From Bdellovibrio sp. (GTDB taxonomy: Bacteria > Bdellovibrionota > Bacteriovoracia > Bacteriovoracales > Bacteriovoracaceae), in NCBI GenBank assembly GCA_020720455.1, contig DYOQ01000007.1, forward strand, positions 1 to 63,034: a stretch of DNA of 63,034 nucleotides, written 5' to 3'. The notes under the pieces were generated by a model. It was not told the DNA's origin, searched no databases, and saw only the letters and a list, made by a program, of their open reading frames with translations. Positions within the stretch are counted from its first letter, which is position 1. Every line of letters begins with the position of its first letter. Positions 18,569 to 27,590 of the stretch are shown here, in pieces. Made by a program: the position numbers and the translations under genes.

Positions 18569-20014
18569 ATGAGAACCAAGATTGTAGCAGGCCTGCTGTT
18601 AATTTTCTGCTTATCATTAAGCAGTTTTGCAGCAAAAGTTGATCATAAAATGATGATCACAACACCATTTAAAACACCTCAAGAGGTGACAGCAAAATGT
18701 ATAATGTGTCACAAAAAACAAGCGGATGAGTTTGGCCAAACTAGACACTGGAACTGGGAAGGAAAACCATTTAAGTTAAATGGTAAGACTATTAAGCTTG
18801 GAAAAAAGAGCGGAATGACAAACAATTTTTGCATCAACATTCAATCGAACTGGCCAAGATGTACAAGCTGTCATGCTGGATACGGATGGAAAGATAACAG
18901 TTTTGATTTTAGCAAACAAGAGAACATGGACTGTTTAGTTTGCCACGACACAACTGGTACGTATAAAAAATTCCCAACAGATGCCGGATACCCTGTTTAC
19001 GATGTTGAGAAAAAAATGTTTGAAGAGACTAAAGAGTTTCTAAAGGTTGATCTCTTAAAAGTTGCTCAAAGTGTCGGTAAATCTACCACCAAAACATGTG
19101 GAGCTTGTCACTTTTACGGAGGTGGTGGCCATCAAGTTAAGAATGGTGTCTTAGATAAAAGCGCAACGGAAGGAGACCCAGAAATTGATGTCCACATGAA
19201 TAAACTAAAAATGAGTTGTGGTGATTGCCACGCTGTTAAAGGTTCACATAAAGTTAGGGGAGCTCTTCACGCTTCGATGGCCGCAGGAGATAACCATTTT
19301 GACTGTACCGTATGCCACACGAAAGGGCACAAAAATGGAATGGCACCAATACTTGATAAGCACGCAAAGAGTATTGCCTGTCAAACTTGCCACGTTCCAA
19401 CTTATGCAAAAAAATACCCAACTAAAACTTGGTGGGACTGGACAAGCGCAGGAGACAAAAAACGTAACGAAGAGAAAGATGCTGATGGAAATATCACTTA
19501 TACTTGGAAAAAGGGTGATTTTAAATGGGCAAAAAATCTTGTTCCAGAGTATAGATGGCATAATGGAAAGACAGATTACATCACCGTAGACACACCTATT
19601 GCTGATGCTTCAAAGATTGTGGAGTTTAATGCATTAGAGGGTAATTTTAACGATGCTAAATCTAAGATTACTCCTTTTAAAATCATGAGGGGGAAACAGT
19701 ACTACGATCCAGAGACAAAACTAATACTTGTGCCAAAACTCTTTGGCCCAGATGGTTACTGGAAAACAGCTAACTGGCTTGAGTCTTTTGAAAAAGGTAT
19801 GAAAGAGGCTGGATTAAAGTTTAGTGGTAAATTTGAACCTGTTGAGACTGTTATGTACTGGCCACTTGACCACATGATAGCACCAGCTAAAAGCTCACTA
19901 AAATGTATCGACTGTCACGCTGAAAAATCTCGAATCGATTGGAAAGCTTTAGGCTATCCTGGAGATCCTCAGCAAACAGGTCAAAATCGTACAACAATGA
20001 AAATTATTAAATAA
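18569..20014 (+). CDS. Octahaem c-type cytochrome, tetrathionate reductase (OTR) family
   Basis: Translation is set at ATG 18569 behind GGGGGGAAAAG. The 481-aa product has a signal peptide (1-21) and exactly eight CxxCH haem sites, starting at Cys 44, 98, 122, 177, 217, 246, 271 and 446. The spacing and the motifs between (RHWNWEGKP, GGGGH, KTWWDWTSAGD, MYWPLDHMIAP) match the octahaem tetrathionate reductase family known from Shewanella, which can reduce tetrathionate, nitrite and hydroxylamine in vitro. It should be a soluble periplasmic enzyme. No quinol dehydrogenase partner is adjacent; an outer-membrane barrel gene follows after a terminator. The physiological substrate is unknown. Confidence 0.9.
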   Translation: MRTKIVAGLLLIFCLSLSSFAAKVDHKMMITTPFKTPQEVTAKCIMCHKKQADEFGQTRHWNWEGKPFKLNGKTIKLGKKSGMTNNFCINIQSNWPRCTSCHAGYGWKDNSFDFSKQENMDCLVCHDTTGTYKKFPTDAGYPVYDVEKKMFEETKEFLKVDLLKVAQSVGKSTTKTCGACHFYGGGGHQVKNGVLDKSATEGDPEIDVHMNKLKMSCGDCHAVKGSHKVRGALHASMAAGDNHFDCTVCHTKGHKNGMAPILDKHAKSIACQTCHVPTYAKKYPTKTWWDWTSAGDKKRNEEKDADGNITYTWKKGDFKWAKNLVPEYRWHNGKTDYITVDTPIADASKIVEFNALEGNFNDAKSKITPFKIMRGKQYYDPETKLILVPKLFGPDGYWKTANWLESFEKGMKEAGLKFSGKFEPVETVMYWPLDHMIAPAKSSLKCIDCHAEKSRIDWKALGYPGDPQQTGQNRTTMKIIK

Positions 20015-20029
20015 CAAATTAGTTATTTT

Positions 20030-20060
20030 GCGGGCCTATAATTTTAGGCCCGCTATTCTT
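20030..20060 (+). terminator. Rho-independent terminator after the octahaem cytochrome gene
   Basis: GCGGGCCT (20030-20037) pairs perfectly with AGGCCCGC (20046-20053) across an 8-base AT loop, followed by TATTCTT. It separates the cytochrome gene from the next gene. Confidence 0.8.
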
Positions 20061-20163
20061 AAGTGTCATTTCCTTGACAATTTTTTTTAAAAATATCAGT
20101 TTTTAACTATACAATTCTATTTTATCGCTAAACAATTATATTAAATTTTCAAAGGAGTTAAAA

Positions 20164-21423
20164 TTGAAAGTATCACTTTTCGTATTACTAATGTTAGTAG
20201 CAAGTAACGCTTTTGCTTCTAAAGCTAGACTCGAAGCGTTTGGCGAGAGTAAGTATGGTTCATTTATTTTTGACGATTACCGAAACATCTATCTGAACAT
20301 GGCCGCAATTAATGATTACGTTAATTTTGCAACTATTGAACTAGGTGCTTCTACAATCGCAACTACAAATGCAACGGCCACAGCGTCAGCTGATAGCGCT
20401 TCTAATCCAAAGGGTGAAGCAGGTGTTACATTTGGTGCAGGGAATATGGTTTACGGTTTACACTACGGTTACGTATCTGATGCTTTAACTAGCTTTAGAA
20501 AAGGAATTCTAGGAGTTTCTAATTTAACAAGCACTGTAACGTCTGGAGTATCAGCAGCATCGAATAGAACTAGAGATCTGTCTGGTCAAAACGCTATTGA
20601 CTTAATGATGGGCTCAAAAACAGCTAACCTAAAGTGGGGGGCCGCGCTTCAAGTTAGCCAATCAAAAGATGAAAGCGTTGCAACTGATAAGGTTAAGCAG
20701 ACAGCTGCTGCTTCAAGATTTGGTGTTATCGCTGGAAAAGCTAGAGTTGGAGCAATTATCTCTTTGGCCAACAAGGTAACCGCAGATAGAATAGGTTATG
20801 ACTTAGATGGAGATGGTGACTATACCGATACACTTGGAATAGGTTATTATACTCAAGCAAACGCTGAGTTTAAAGGTAAGCTAGGTTTTGAGTTTAATGG
20901 TTCATTTGATCTAACTGATACGATGAGAGTTTTTGGTAAATACCAATTTCAAAAAGCAGAAGGAACAAACTCACTTCTTACTGAGATGAAATATACAAAA
21001 ATGGAAGTAGGTATTTCTAACATCTACAATTTTTCAAAAACAAACTTTATGTTCGTTAAGTTTGATGCAACAAATAGCAAAACAGAAAAAACAATTAACA
21101 GTAATGCTGTAATGACAGCAGTTGCAAATGGACTTGGATTATCAACAGAATCAAAATCACTTCAGTTTCCTATCTCTGTTGGTGTTGAAGGTTTAGCAAG
21201 AGAGTGGCTAAAGCTTAGAGCTTCAGCAAGCATGAACCTTTACTCTACGGAAGAAGACAAAGGCGAAGGAAAAGTTGCTGGAACAGGTAACACAACGCTT
21301 GGTTCAGGAGCAACTCTTGTTTTTGGCAACCTAGATATCGATGGATACGTAGGTGCAAATACAACAGGAACTCTTGAGTTAGATGATCTACTAACAAGAG
21401 CTTCAATGACCTATAATTTCTAA
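20164..21423 (+). CDS. Outer-membrane beta-barrel protein (porin-like), TTG start
   Basis: A strong AAAGGAG (20151-20157) stands 6 bases before TTG 20164, which decides the start. The 419-aa product has a signal peptide (to about NAFAS) and a body of alternating strands with a C-terminal Phe (ASMTYNF), as in barrel proteins inserted by the Bam machinery. An Ala/Thr/Ser-rich stretch (residues 60-85) may be a surface loop or plug. An acidic DLDGDGDYTDT segment near 217-227 looks like a calcium-binding loop. No specific porin family is recognised. The gene stands alone between two terminators, and the strong ribosome site suggests high expression. Confidence 0.66.
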   Translation: MKVSLFVLLMLVASNAFASKARLEAFGESKYGSFIFDDYRNIYLNMAAINDYVNFATIELGASTIATTNATATASADSASNPKGEAGVTFGAGNMVYGLHYGYVSDALTSFRKGILGVSNLTSTVTSGVSAASNRTRDLSGQNAIDLMMGSKTANLKWGAALQVSQSKDESVATDKVKQTAAASRFGVIAGKARVGAIISLANKVTADRIGYDLDGDGDYTDTLGIGYYTQANAEFKGKLGFEFNGSFDLTDTMRVFGKYQFQKAEGTNSLLTEMKYTKMEVGISNIYNFSKTNFMFVKFDATNSKTEKTINSNAVMTAVANGLGLSTESKSLQFPISVGVEGLAREWLKLRASASMNLYSTEEDKGEGKVAGTGNTTLGSGATLVFGNLDIDGYVGANTTGTLELDDLLTRASMTYNF

Positions 21424-21452
21424 GTAAAATTAGAATATTTTGTTTTAGGGTG

Positions 21453-21478
21453 GGGCCCCATGGATTGGGGCCCTTTTT
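21453..21478 (+). terminator. Strong rho-independent terminator after the barrel protein gene
   Basis: GGGCCCCA (21453-21460) pairs perfectly with TGGGGCCC (21466-21473) around TGGAT, followed by TTTTT (21474-21478). It closes the barrel-protein transcript 15 bases before the next start codon. Confidence 0.92.
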
Positions 21479-21492
21479 ACATAGGTGCCTCA

Positions 21493-22947
21493 ATGAAAAA
21501 ATCTTTTTTATTTCCAACTATTTTTTCACTCTTAATCATCTTAGGCCAACCATCTTATAGCTCCGAACTCTTTCATGTCGATGAAAACAGCTTAATCGAA
21601 GCGATCGAACAAAATGGAGTACCTGAAAGAGAGCAGGTTTTTGCTGAATATTTTGGAGCTGAGTCTGAAAAACTTTCAGCGCTAGATAAACTCGAATTTA
21701 AATTTAACTCTGAACTCTCCTATTTAAAAAGTGATGAGACCTCATTTTCTGCTCTTAAACCTGCTACAGAACAGGCAAAATCTTTTAAAGCAGGAATTGA
21801 AAAACCTACAAGTTACGGTGTTAATTTTGGCATCAAATATTTAAGTGAGCAGTTTAGTGCCGGAACTCTTCATGATGCTACGAACTCAAGAGTTTTTGCC
21901 GAACTTTCTGCAGATCTTTATAAAAATCTTTTTGGAATGGTTACAAGAAACCAACTTAACGCTCTTGACCTCTACACAAAAGAGGCAGAGTTGCTAAAAA
22001 AAATCAGACTAAAGGGATTAAGATTAAAAATTAGAAAGCTTTATTGGGACTTTGTTGCAGCAAATGAAGCCTATAACGTTGCAAAAAAATTGGAAGAGTC
22101 CGCTAAGAATCAGATTAAAGATATTTTGGATCGAAAAAAGAGCGGAATAGCTGATAACGGTGACCTTGCAAGATTTAATGCTCAACTTACTGAGCGAAAA
22201 GCTCAAGTCATCCACTTTAAGGCCAATCAATCAATAATAATTGCTAAAATTAAAGAGCTGATCCCAGAGCTTCAGGGCAAATCACTACGGTTAAAACCGT
22301 ATAATCTCAAAGAGAATGTTAATAATTTTTATGCCTGTTTAAATGTCATATCTAAACATAAAGAGGTTCCTCAAGAGTTTACGCTCTATGATGATATAAT
22401 TAACTTACAAAAAGAGAGATTTGAACTCCAAAAGAGGGTTACGAACTCTTATAACAAAATGGATCTTGTCGGATATGTTCAAAAAGGAATTGATGGCAAG
22501 GATAACTCAGTTAGTGGTGCTAATGATGATATGCTAACGAATAAAAGAGATTTTTATGCCACAGGTATTAAACTTAATATTCCTCTTGGAAACAGCTTAA
22601 ATAAGACCTATGAAGCTAAGGCAAATCTCGACTACTCTACATTTATCGCTAAATCAAAAGCAATCGATTTAAAACTGACCTCCTTTCACGAAACAATAGT
22701 GGAAACTATTAATCTTTTAAGAACAGTAATAGATAATCGTGTTGATAATATTAAACACTCATGGATAGGCCTAAATGATTCAAAGAAAAAATATCGTCAG
22801 GTCAGAATAACCTCTCAACAATTAGTACACGAAGAGGATCAATATTTGGCCAATTCACTAAAACTTATCGATGTTGAAAACTACGTTATCAAAGTTATGT
22901 TTGATTATTTTACTCTTTTTACAGAGACTCCATGTAAGCTAAACTAG
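21493..22947 (+). CDS. TolC-family outer-membrane efflux protein
   Basis: ATG 21493 follows AGGTG; a longer frame from 21460 would begin inside the terminator hairpin and is rejected. The 484-aa product has a signal peptide (to about SYSS) and two long helical repeats with TolC-type heptads (LRLKIRKLYWDFVAANEAY in the first, FHETIVETINLLRTVIDN in the second), consistent with a trimeric channel-tunnel. The next gene, 9 bases downstream, is an RND pump, so this is probably its outer-membrane exit duct. No membrane-fusion protein gene is present next to the pair, which is unusual. The compound exported is unknown. Confidence 0.82.
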   Translation: MKKSFLFPTIFSLLIILGQPSYSSELFHVDENSLIEAIEQNGVPEREQVFAEYFGAESEKLSALDKLEFKFNSELSYLKSDETSFSALKPATEQAKSFKAGIEKPTSYGVNFGIKYLSEQFSAGTLHDATNSRVFAELSADLYKNLFGMVTRNQLNALDLYTKEAELLKKIRLKGLRLKIRKLYWDFVAANEAYNVAKKLEESAKNQIKDILDRKKSGIADNGDLARFNAQLTERKAQVIHFKANQSIIIAKIKELIPELQGKSLRLKPYNLKENVNNFYACLNVISKHKEVPQEFTLYDDIINLQKERFELQKRVTNSYNKMDLVGYVQKGIDGKDNSVSGANDDMLTNKRDFYATGIKLNIPLGNSLNKTYEAKANLDYSTFIAKSKAIDLKLTSFHETIVETINLLRTVIDNRVDNIKHSWIGLNDSKKKYRQVRITSQQLVHEEDQYLANSLKLIDVENYVIKVMFDYFTLFTETPCKLN

Positions 22948-22956
22948 GATAAACTT

Positions 22957-25900
22957 ATGAAAGCGATAATCCATTTTTTCACTGAGAACTATAAACTAAC
23001 GATCATCTTATCACTATTTCTTATTGTCTACGGAGCTGTTGGAATAAAACAGATGAATGCTGAAAAATTCCCAGCAGTCAGTATGGCCACTGCTAAAATT
23101 ACTACTCAGTACGAGGGGGCCAGCGCAGAAGATATCGAAATAAAAATAACCAAACCTCTTGAGGATGAAATAAGAGGGGTTGTTGGAATCAAAGATATTA
23201 GCAGTGTCAGCAAATCAGGACTTAGCATGATTACAGTAAGAGTTGACATGGATAACTACGTAGTCAGAGACGTTATGGACGAGATTCAAAAAAAAGTTGA
23301 TGGAACAACTGGCTTACCAAGTGATCTTAAGGATCGCCCTGATTTTTTTGAAATTAACTCGGAAGAGATGCCTGTTTACAACATTGCCATACTTGGGCAA
23401 AATCAGAAAAGAGAGCGTGATATCGTAGCTGAAGATCTTCAAGAAGTACTAGAAGATATTGAGGCCATTAAGAGCGTCCACTTAAGAGGGTATTCAGAAA
23501 GAAGATTTCAAATTGAGCTAGATGCTAGCAAACTTGAAAAATATCACATCTCCATTGCTGAAGTCTTAAATAAAATTAGCAGTCGAAACGTAACAATTCC
23601 TGGTGGGCAATTAAAAAAAGGAGAAGATGATTCACTTGTTAGGGTTGATGGTAAAATTCAAACAGATGAAGACCTAAGAAACTTTGTGGTCCGTTCAAAT
23701 TTTGCCGGCCCTAAAATTTTACTAGGTGAAATTGCAACTGTTACCGATGGCCAGGAACAAAAACGAATCTATACTAGGTATAACGAAGAACCATCAACCG
23801 AACTTATTGTTATAAAAAAAGCTGGGAAAGACTCTATCAAACTAGTTAAAGAGATTAAAAGTAAAATAGAAAATTTTAAAAAAACAAGAAGCGAGCAAGG
23901 GATAAAAATTGTCACCTTTCTAGACGCGTCTAAAGAGGTTGAAAATAAACTTAACGTTCTTCTTGCAAACGGAATAACAGGTCTCATTCTAGTTGTCTTT
24001 TTTCTCTTCCTTTTTATGCCAGGAAAAATTGGGTTTGCTGCAAGTATCTCTTTACCTCTTGCTGTTATGGCCACCTTTGGAATCATGCCACTTTTTGGAA
24101 TGAATCTAGACTCAATTACAATTTTAGCACTAATTATCGCCATCGGAATGCTAGTTGATAACAGCGTTGTCATTAGTGAAACATATACAAAATATCGTGA
24201 AGATGGCATGTCGCCTAAAGAGGCCGCAAGATTAGCAGTAACTGAGCTATGGGGAGCGATTACAGCTTCTGCTCTAACAACAGTTGCTGCATTTTTGCCA
24301 ATGCTAGCAACCAAAGGGATAATGGGAGCATTTATTTATAGCATACCAATTGTGGTTACAGTTGCCCTACTCTTTTCGCTTATTGAAAGCTTCTTTTTAC
24401 TACCAATAAGATTGATGTTTTTTGCAAAAAATATAAAAATAAAAAAAGAGGCAAACAGTGGCATTTACATTAAGTTTGAAAAAAAATTTACAAAAATTTT
24501 AAATTATTGTGTAAACCACCGCTACTTGATGCTTGGTGGTTTTTTAGGAATTCTAATTATAAGTGGTCTCTTTATTGTGGTCTTTAACAAATTTGTTCTC
24601 TTTCCAGCAGATGAAACTGAAATCTACATGGCACGTTTTGAAACCAAAACTGGAACCTCTGTCGAAGGAACAGATCAAATTAGTGCCAAACTTGCAAAAC
24701 AAATTCGTGAAAAAATGGGTGATAAAATTGAGTATGTCACCGTCAGTTCTGGTGAACAAAGACAAAATGCTAGCGATCCAAAAGGAGCTGATGGCGCAAA
24801 TATTGGTTTAATAAAAATTTATGTCACAGAAAAAACTAAATTTAATATTCACTACTCACAGATTTTGCAAGAGTTAAGAACCATTCAAGCACCATATCTA
24901 AAGAAGTTAAGCTTTGAGGAGATTATTAATGGCCCTCCCGTAGGAAGTGCCGTTGAAGCTAAGCTTAGGTCAAACAATCAAGACTGTTTAGTCAAAATGG
25001 CAAACAAAATTGTTGATGATCTGATGAAAGTAGAAGGAATAAAAGATGTCAAAGTAGATGACATATTTGGTGAGAATGAAATTGATGTCAAAATAGATTT
25101 TATGAAAGCTGACAGTGTAGGCCTAAGTGCCAAAGAGATTGGAGACACAATACGAACAGCTATTTCAGGTAAGATCATTTCTCAAGTAACCCTAAATAAT
25201 AAAAATGTTTACTTGCAAGTACGAGTTAGTCCAAGCTTTAGAGAAGATATTAAAGATCTTGAAACTCTTAAAATCCTTAATGGTAAAGGAGATCTGATTT
25301 CATTAAGTACCGTCGCTAGTTTTCAACAAAAAAATGGGGCCCCTCAAATAAAACGTTACAACGGAAAAAGATCTAAAACCATCGTAGCAAACGTTGATTC
25401 ATCCATCATTACTTCAAAACAAGCGAATGATTTACTAAAAAACTCATTCGATAAGCATCAACAAACAATAAAAGAGGTCACTCTTTATCAAGGTGGTTCT
25501 GCAGAAAGCACTTCTGAATCGATGAATAGTTTGACAAGCGCTTCAGTAATGGCCCTACTTGGAATTCTTGCTCTTCTTGTATTTATGTTTAAAAGTTTTT
25601 TAAAACCAGTAATAATTATGACCACCATCCCTCTTGGCCTATTTGGTTTTTCTGTTGCATTTTATTTACACAACCGCCCAATTAGCTTTTTAGCACTGAT
25701 TGGAGTAATTGGCCTAGCTGGAGTCATTGTCAACTCAGGCATTGTTCTTATTGATCACATCGATCATATGAAAAAAAATAGTACCCTCAAGCTTAATGAG
25801 CTTTTGGCCGTTGCCTCAACTGATCGACTTAAAGCTGTACTTGTTACGTCACTAACAACAATTAGTGGGCTTTTTCCAACTGCGTATGGCATAGGGGGAA

Positions 25901-26061
25901 CCGACTCTGTTCTTATACCACTAACGCTTGCAATGGCATGGGGACTCACTACTGGAACAATTCTAACTCTTATATGGGTTCCCTGCGCTTACGGAATCCT
26001 TGAAGATATGTCGCAGCTATTTAAGAAAGCGAACAATAAAAAAAGTTACAATAATACTTAG
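22957..26061 (+). CDS. RND-family efflux pump permease
   Basis: The 1034-aa length and layout are those of a resistance-nodulation-division transporter: helix 1, a large periplasmic loop (about 30-330), helices 2-7, a second periplasmic loop (about 550-850) and helices 8-12. The helix-4 segment IAIGMLVDNSVVISETY has one Asp (VDN) where HAE1 pumps such as AcrB carry two, and helix 10 reads LAGVIVNSGIVLIDH. It uses the proton gradient to expel substrates from the periplasm and outer leaflet. It is paired with the TolC-like gene but without an adaptor gene. The divergent proton-relay motif and missing adaptor argue against simple equation with AcrB; substrate unknown. Confidence 0.87.
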   Translation: MKAIIHFFTENYKLTIILSLFLIVYGAVGIKQMNAEKFPAVSMATAKITTQYEGASAEDIEIKITKPLEDEIRGVVGIKDISSVSKSGLSMITVRVDMDNYVVRDVMDEIQKKVDGTTGLPSDLKDRPDFFEINSEEMPVYNIAILGQNQKRERDIVAEDLQEVLEDIEAIKSVHLRGYSERRFQIELDASKLEKYHISIAEVLNKISSRNVTIPGGQLKKGEDDSLVRVDGKIQTDEDLRNFVVRSNFAGPKILLGEIATVTDGQEQKRIYTRYNEEPSTELIVIKKAGKDSIKLVKEIKSKIENFKKTRSEQGIKIVTFLDASKEVENKLNVLLANGITGLILVVFFLFLFMPGKIGFAASISLPLAVMATFGIMPLFGMNLDSITILALIIAIGMLVDNSVVISETYTKYREDGMSPKEAARLAVTELWGAITASALTTVAAFLPMLATKGIMGAFIYSIPIVVTVALLFSLIESFFLLPIRLMFFAKNIKIKKEANSGIYIKFEKKFTKILNYCVNHRYLMLGGFLGILIISGLFIVVFNKFVLFPADETEIYMARFETKTGTSVEGTDQISAKLAKQIREKMGDKIEYVTVSSGEQRQNASDPKGADGANIGLIKIYVTEKTKFNIHYSQILQELRTIQAPYLKKLSFEEIINGPPVGSAVEAKLRSNNQDCLVKMANKIVDDLMKVEGIKDVKVDDIFGENEIDVKIDFMKADSVGLSAKEIGDTIRTAISGKIISQVTLNNKNVYLQVRVSPSFREDIKDLETLKILNGKGDLISLSTVASFQQKNGAPQIKRYNGKRSKTIVANVDSSIITSKQANDLLKNSFDKHQQTIKEVTLYQGGSAESTSESMNSLTSASVMALLGILALLVFMFKSFLKPVIIMTTIPLGLFGFSVAFYLHNRPISFLALIGVIGLAGVIVNSGIVLIDHIDHMKKNSTLKLNELLAVASTDRLKAVLVTSLTTISGLFPTAYGIGGTDSVLIPLTLAMAWGLTTGTILTLIWVPCAYGILEDMSQLFKKANNKKSYNNT

Positions 26062-26199
26062 GGTTGAGATCAAGAGCATGGCGATAAATTTATAACCGCT
26101 ATCTATTCTAGGTAAAACTAGATAGGGAACGATATAAAGATATAGCGTAGAGTGAAACCCACCAATTACCACTAATTTTTTTATTCTTTTTTTTACCAT
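26017..26199 (-). CDS. Putative 60-aa two-helix membrane protein
   Basis: The product begins with a basic patch (KKRIKK), followed by two hydrophobic segments (about residues 8-28 and 38-58), typical of small inner-membrane proteins. GAGGG lies 8 bases upstream of the ATG. The last 45 bases overlap the end of the RND gene on the other strand. I recognise no family. Composition and ribosome site support a real gene, but its shortness and overlap leave doubt. Confidence 0.4.
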   Translation of the reverse strand: MVKKRIKKLVVIGGFHSTLYLYIVPYLVLPRIDSGYKFIAMLLISTLSIIVTFFIVRFLK

Positions 26200-26400
26200 T
26201 TAACCGGCCCTCTATTTCTGTAAAACATCTGTACACGTTTAATCAGTAATCTGTCTAATTTTTATCCAGTTATCAAGAAAAATACTCATTTAAAGAGCTC
26301 TAAATCACTGATAACAGACGCAACAATTGGCAGCTCTTTTGCAACTAACGTTATGCTGGCCATTTAAGGCCGTCATAAAGCTTTGTAAAGGGATTAGAGT

Positions 26401-27519
26401 ATGCAAGCAAAAAATTATTTAAACCGAATCATCTTAGTTTTAATAATAGTAACGCTCCATATCCCATTTGCTAATAGTAACGATTCTTTTGATAAAACTA
26501 TTCTAACATCAGAGTTCGTTGGTTGGGGAGTATCTCCTACCAATACCCAATCATCAATTAATTTATTAAATGCGTGGAAGCAATCCAACATGAAAAAAGA
26601 TGTTGTCGTTGCTGTTATTGATACAGGTATCGATCCAATACACCCATTCCTTAGGAATAATATTTATGTAGAAAATGGAATAGCAAGCACCATTAATTTT
26701 GGAGTCGATTTTTCAAAAAACCATAAAGAAAAACTAATGCCAACTGATAATCATGGCCATGGAACACACGTTTCTGGAATTATTAAGAGTGTATTTCCTA
26801 AAGTTAAAATCATGGCCCTTAAGTATTACAACCCTAGTGCTTCAGGAAAAGATAACTTAAAGTCTACAGTAGAAGCGTTAAGATATGCTGTTGATCATAA
26901 CGTAGACATTATTAATTATTCAGGTGGCGGTTCAGATCCAGATGTAGAAGAGTTAAAAATACTAAAAGAAGCTGAGAAAAAAGGGATCGTAGTTGTTGCA
27001 GCAGCAGGAAATGAAGAGTCAAATATCGATATAAAGTCAAACGCATACTTTCCTGCTAGCTATGGACTAAGTAATATTGTAACTGTATCAGCATACGGCC
27101 CAAATCTAAGAATTTTATCATCTGCAAATTATGGTGAAAAAAGTGTCGATGTTTTAGCTCCTGGCCAAAGAATAAAATCATCAATGCCTCATGGTAGATC
27201 AGGTTTTCTTACTGGAACAAGTCAAGCGACTGCATTTGTTTCAGGTGTAGCAGCTCTTATCAAAGCAAATTTTCCCGATATGAGTGCTCATCAAATAAAA
27301 GGGGCCATTGTTCAATCATCAAAAACAGAGGTAACGCTTGAGGGTAAGACTAGGTCTAATGGTCGAGTTGATGCTGCAAAAGCGATTGAACTAGCAAACT
27401 CTATGATGCCAAAGCTAGAGGTAAAACAACCGGCGCCAAGAAAAATTGCAACTAAAAATGTCGCCCCAATACACTTGCCAACTAATAGCAATGGAAAAAT
27501 CATCTACCGATTCAAGTAA
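26401..27519 (+). CDS. Secreted subtilisin-like (S8) serine protease
   Basis: ATG 26401 follows AAAGGGA. The 372-aa product has a signal peptide (to about NSN, residue 27) and a compact subtilase domain with complete triad: D74 in VAVIDTGID, H120 in NHGHGTHVSG and S274 in LTGTSQATAF, plus the oxyanion Asn204 in AAGNEE. No long propeptide is present; the catalytic domain starts about 40 residues after the signal. A short Pro/Lys-rich tail ends the protein. Exported protease for extracellular or periplasmic protein breakdown is the likely role. It stands alone upstream of lnt. Confidence 0.92.
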   Translation: MQAKNYLNRIILVLIIVTLHIPFANSNDSFDKTILTSEFVGWGVSPTNTQSSINLLNAWKQSNMKKDVVVAVIDTGIDPIHPFLRNNIYVENGIASTINFGVDFSKNHKEKLMPTDNHGHGTHVSGIIKSVFPKVKIMALKYYNPSASGKDNLKSTVEALRYAVDHNVDIINYSGGGSDPDVEELKILKEAEKKGIVVVAAAGNEESNIDIKSNAYFPASYGLSNIVTVSAYGPNLRILSSANYGEKSVDVLAPGQRIKSSMPHGRSGFLTGTSQATAFVSGVAALIKANFPDMSAHQIKGAIVQSSKTEVTLEGKTRSNGRVDAAKAIELANSMMPKLEVKQPAPRKIATKNVAPIHLPTNSNGKIIYRFK

Positions 27520-27590
27520 CTACTTTTTACCATATATGAATTAAGCGGAGCTTCTTGTATAGTAAGTAAGATCAATATAAACTCTTATAT

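Noticed and set aside
20074-20113. Promoter at TTGACA upstream of the barrel protein gene
   Set aside because: TTGACA (20074-20079) has no acceptable -10 at 16-18 bases; the TATACAAT further on is 28 bases away.
24563-24811. Frames of 60-120 codons within long genes (for example inside the RND gene)
   Set aside because: They overlap well-supported genes, lack ribosome sites and have the composition of shifted-frame translation.
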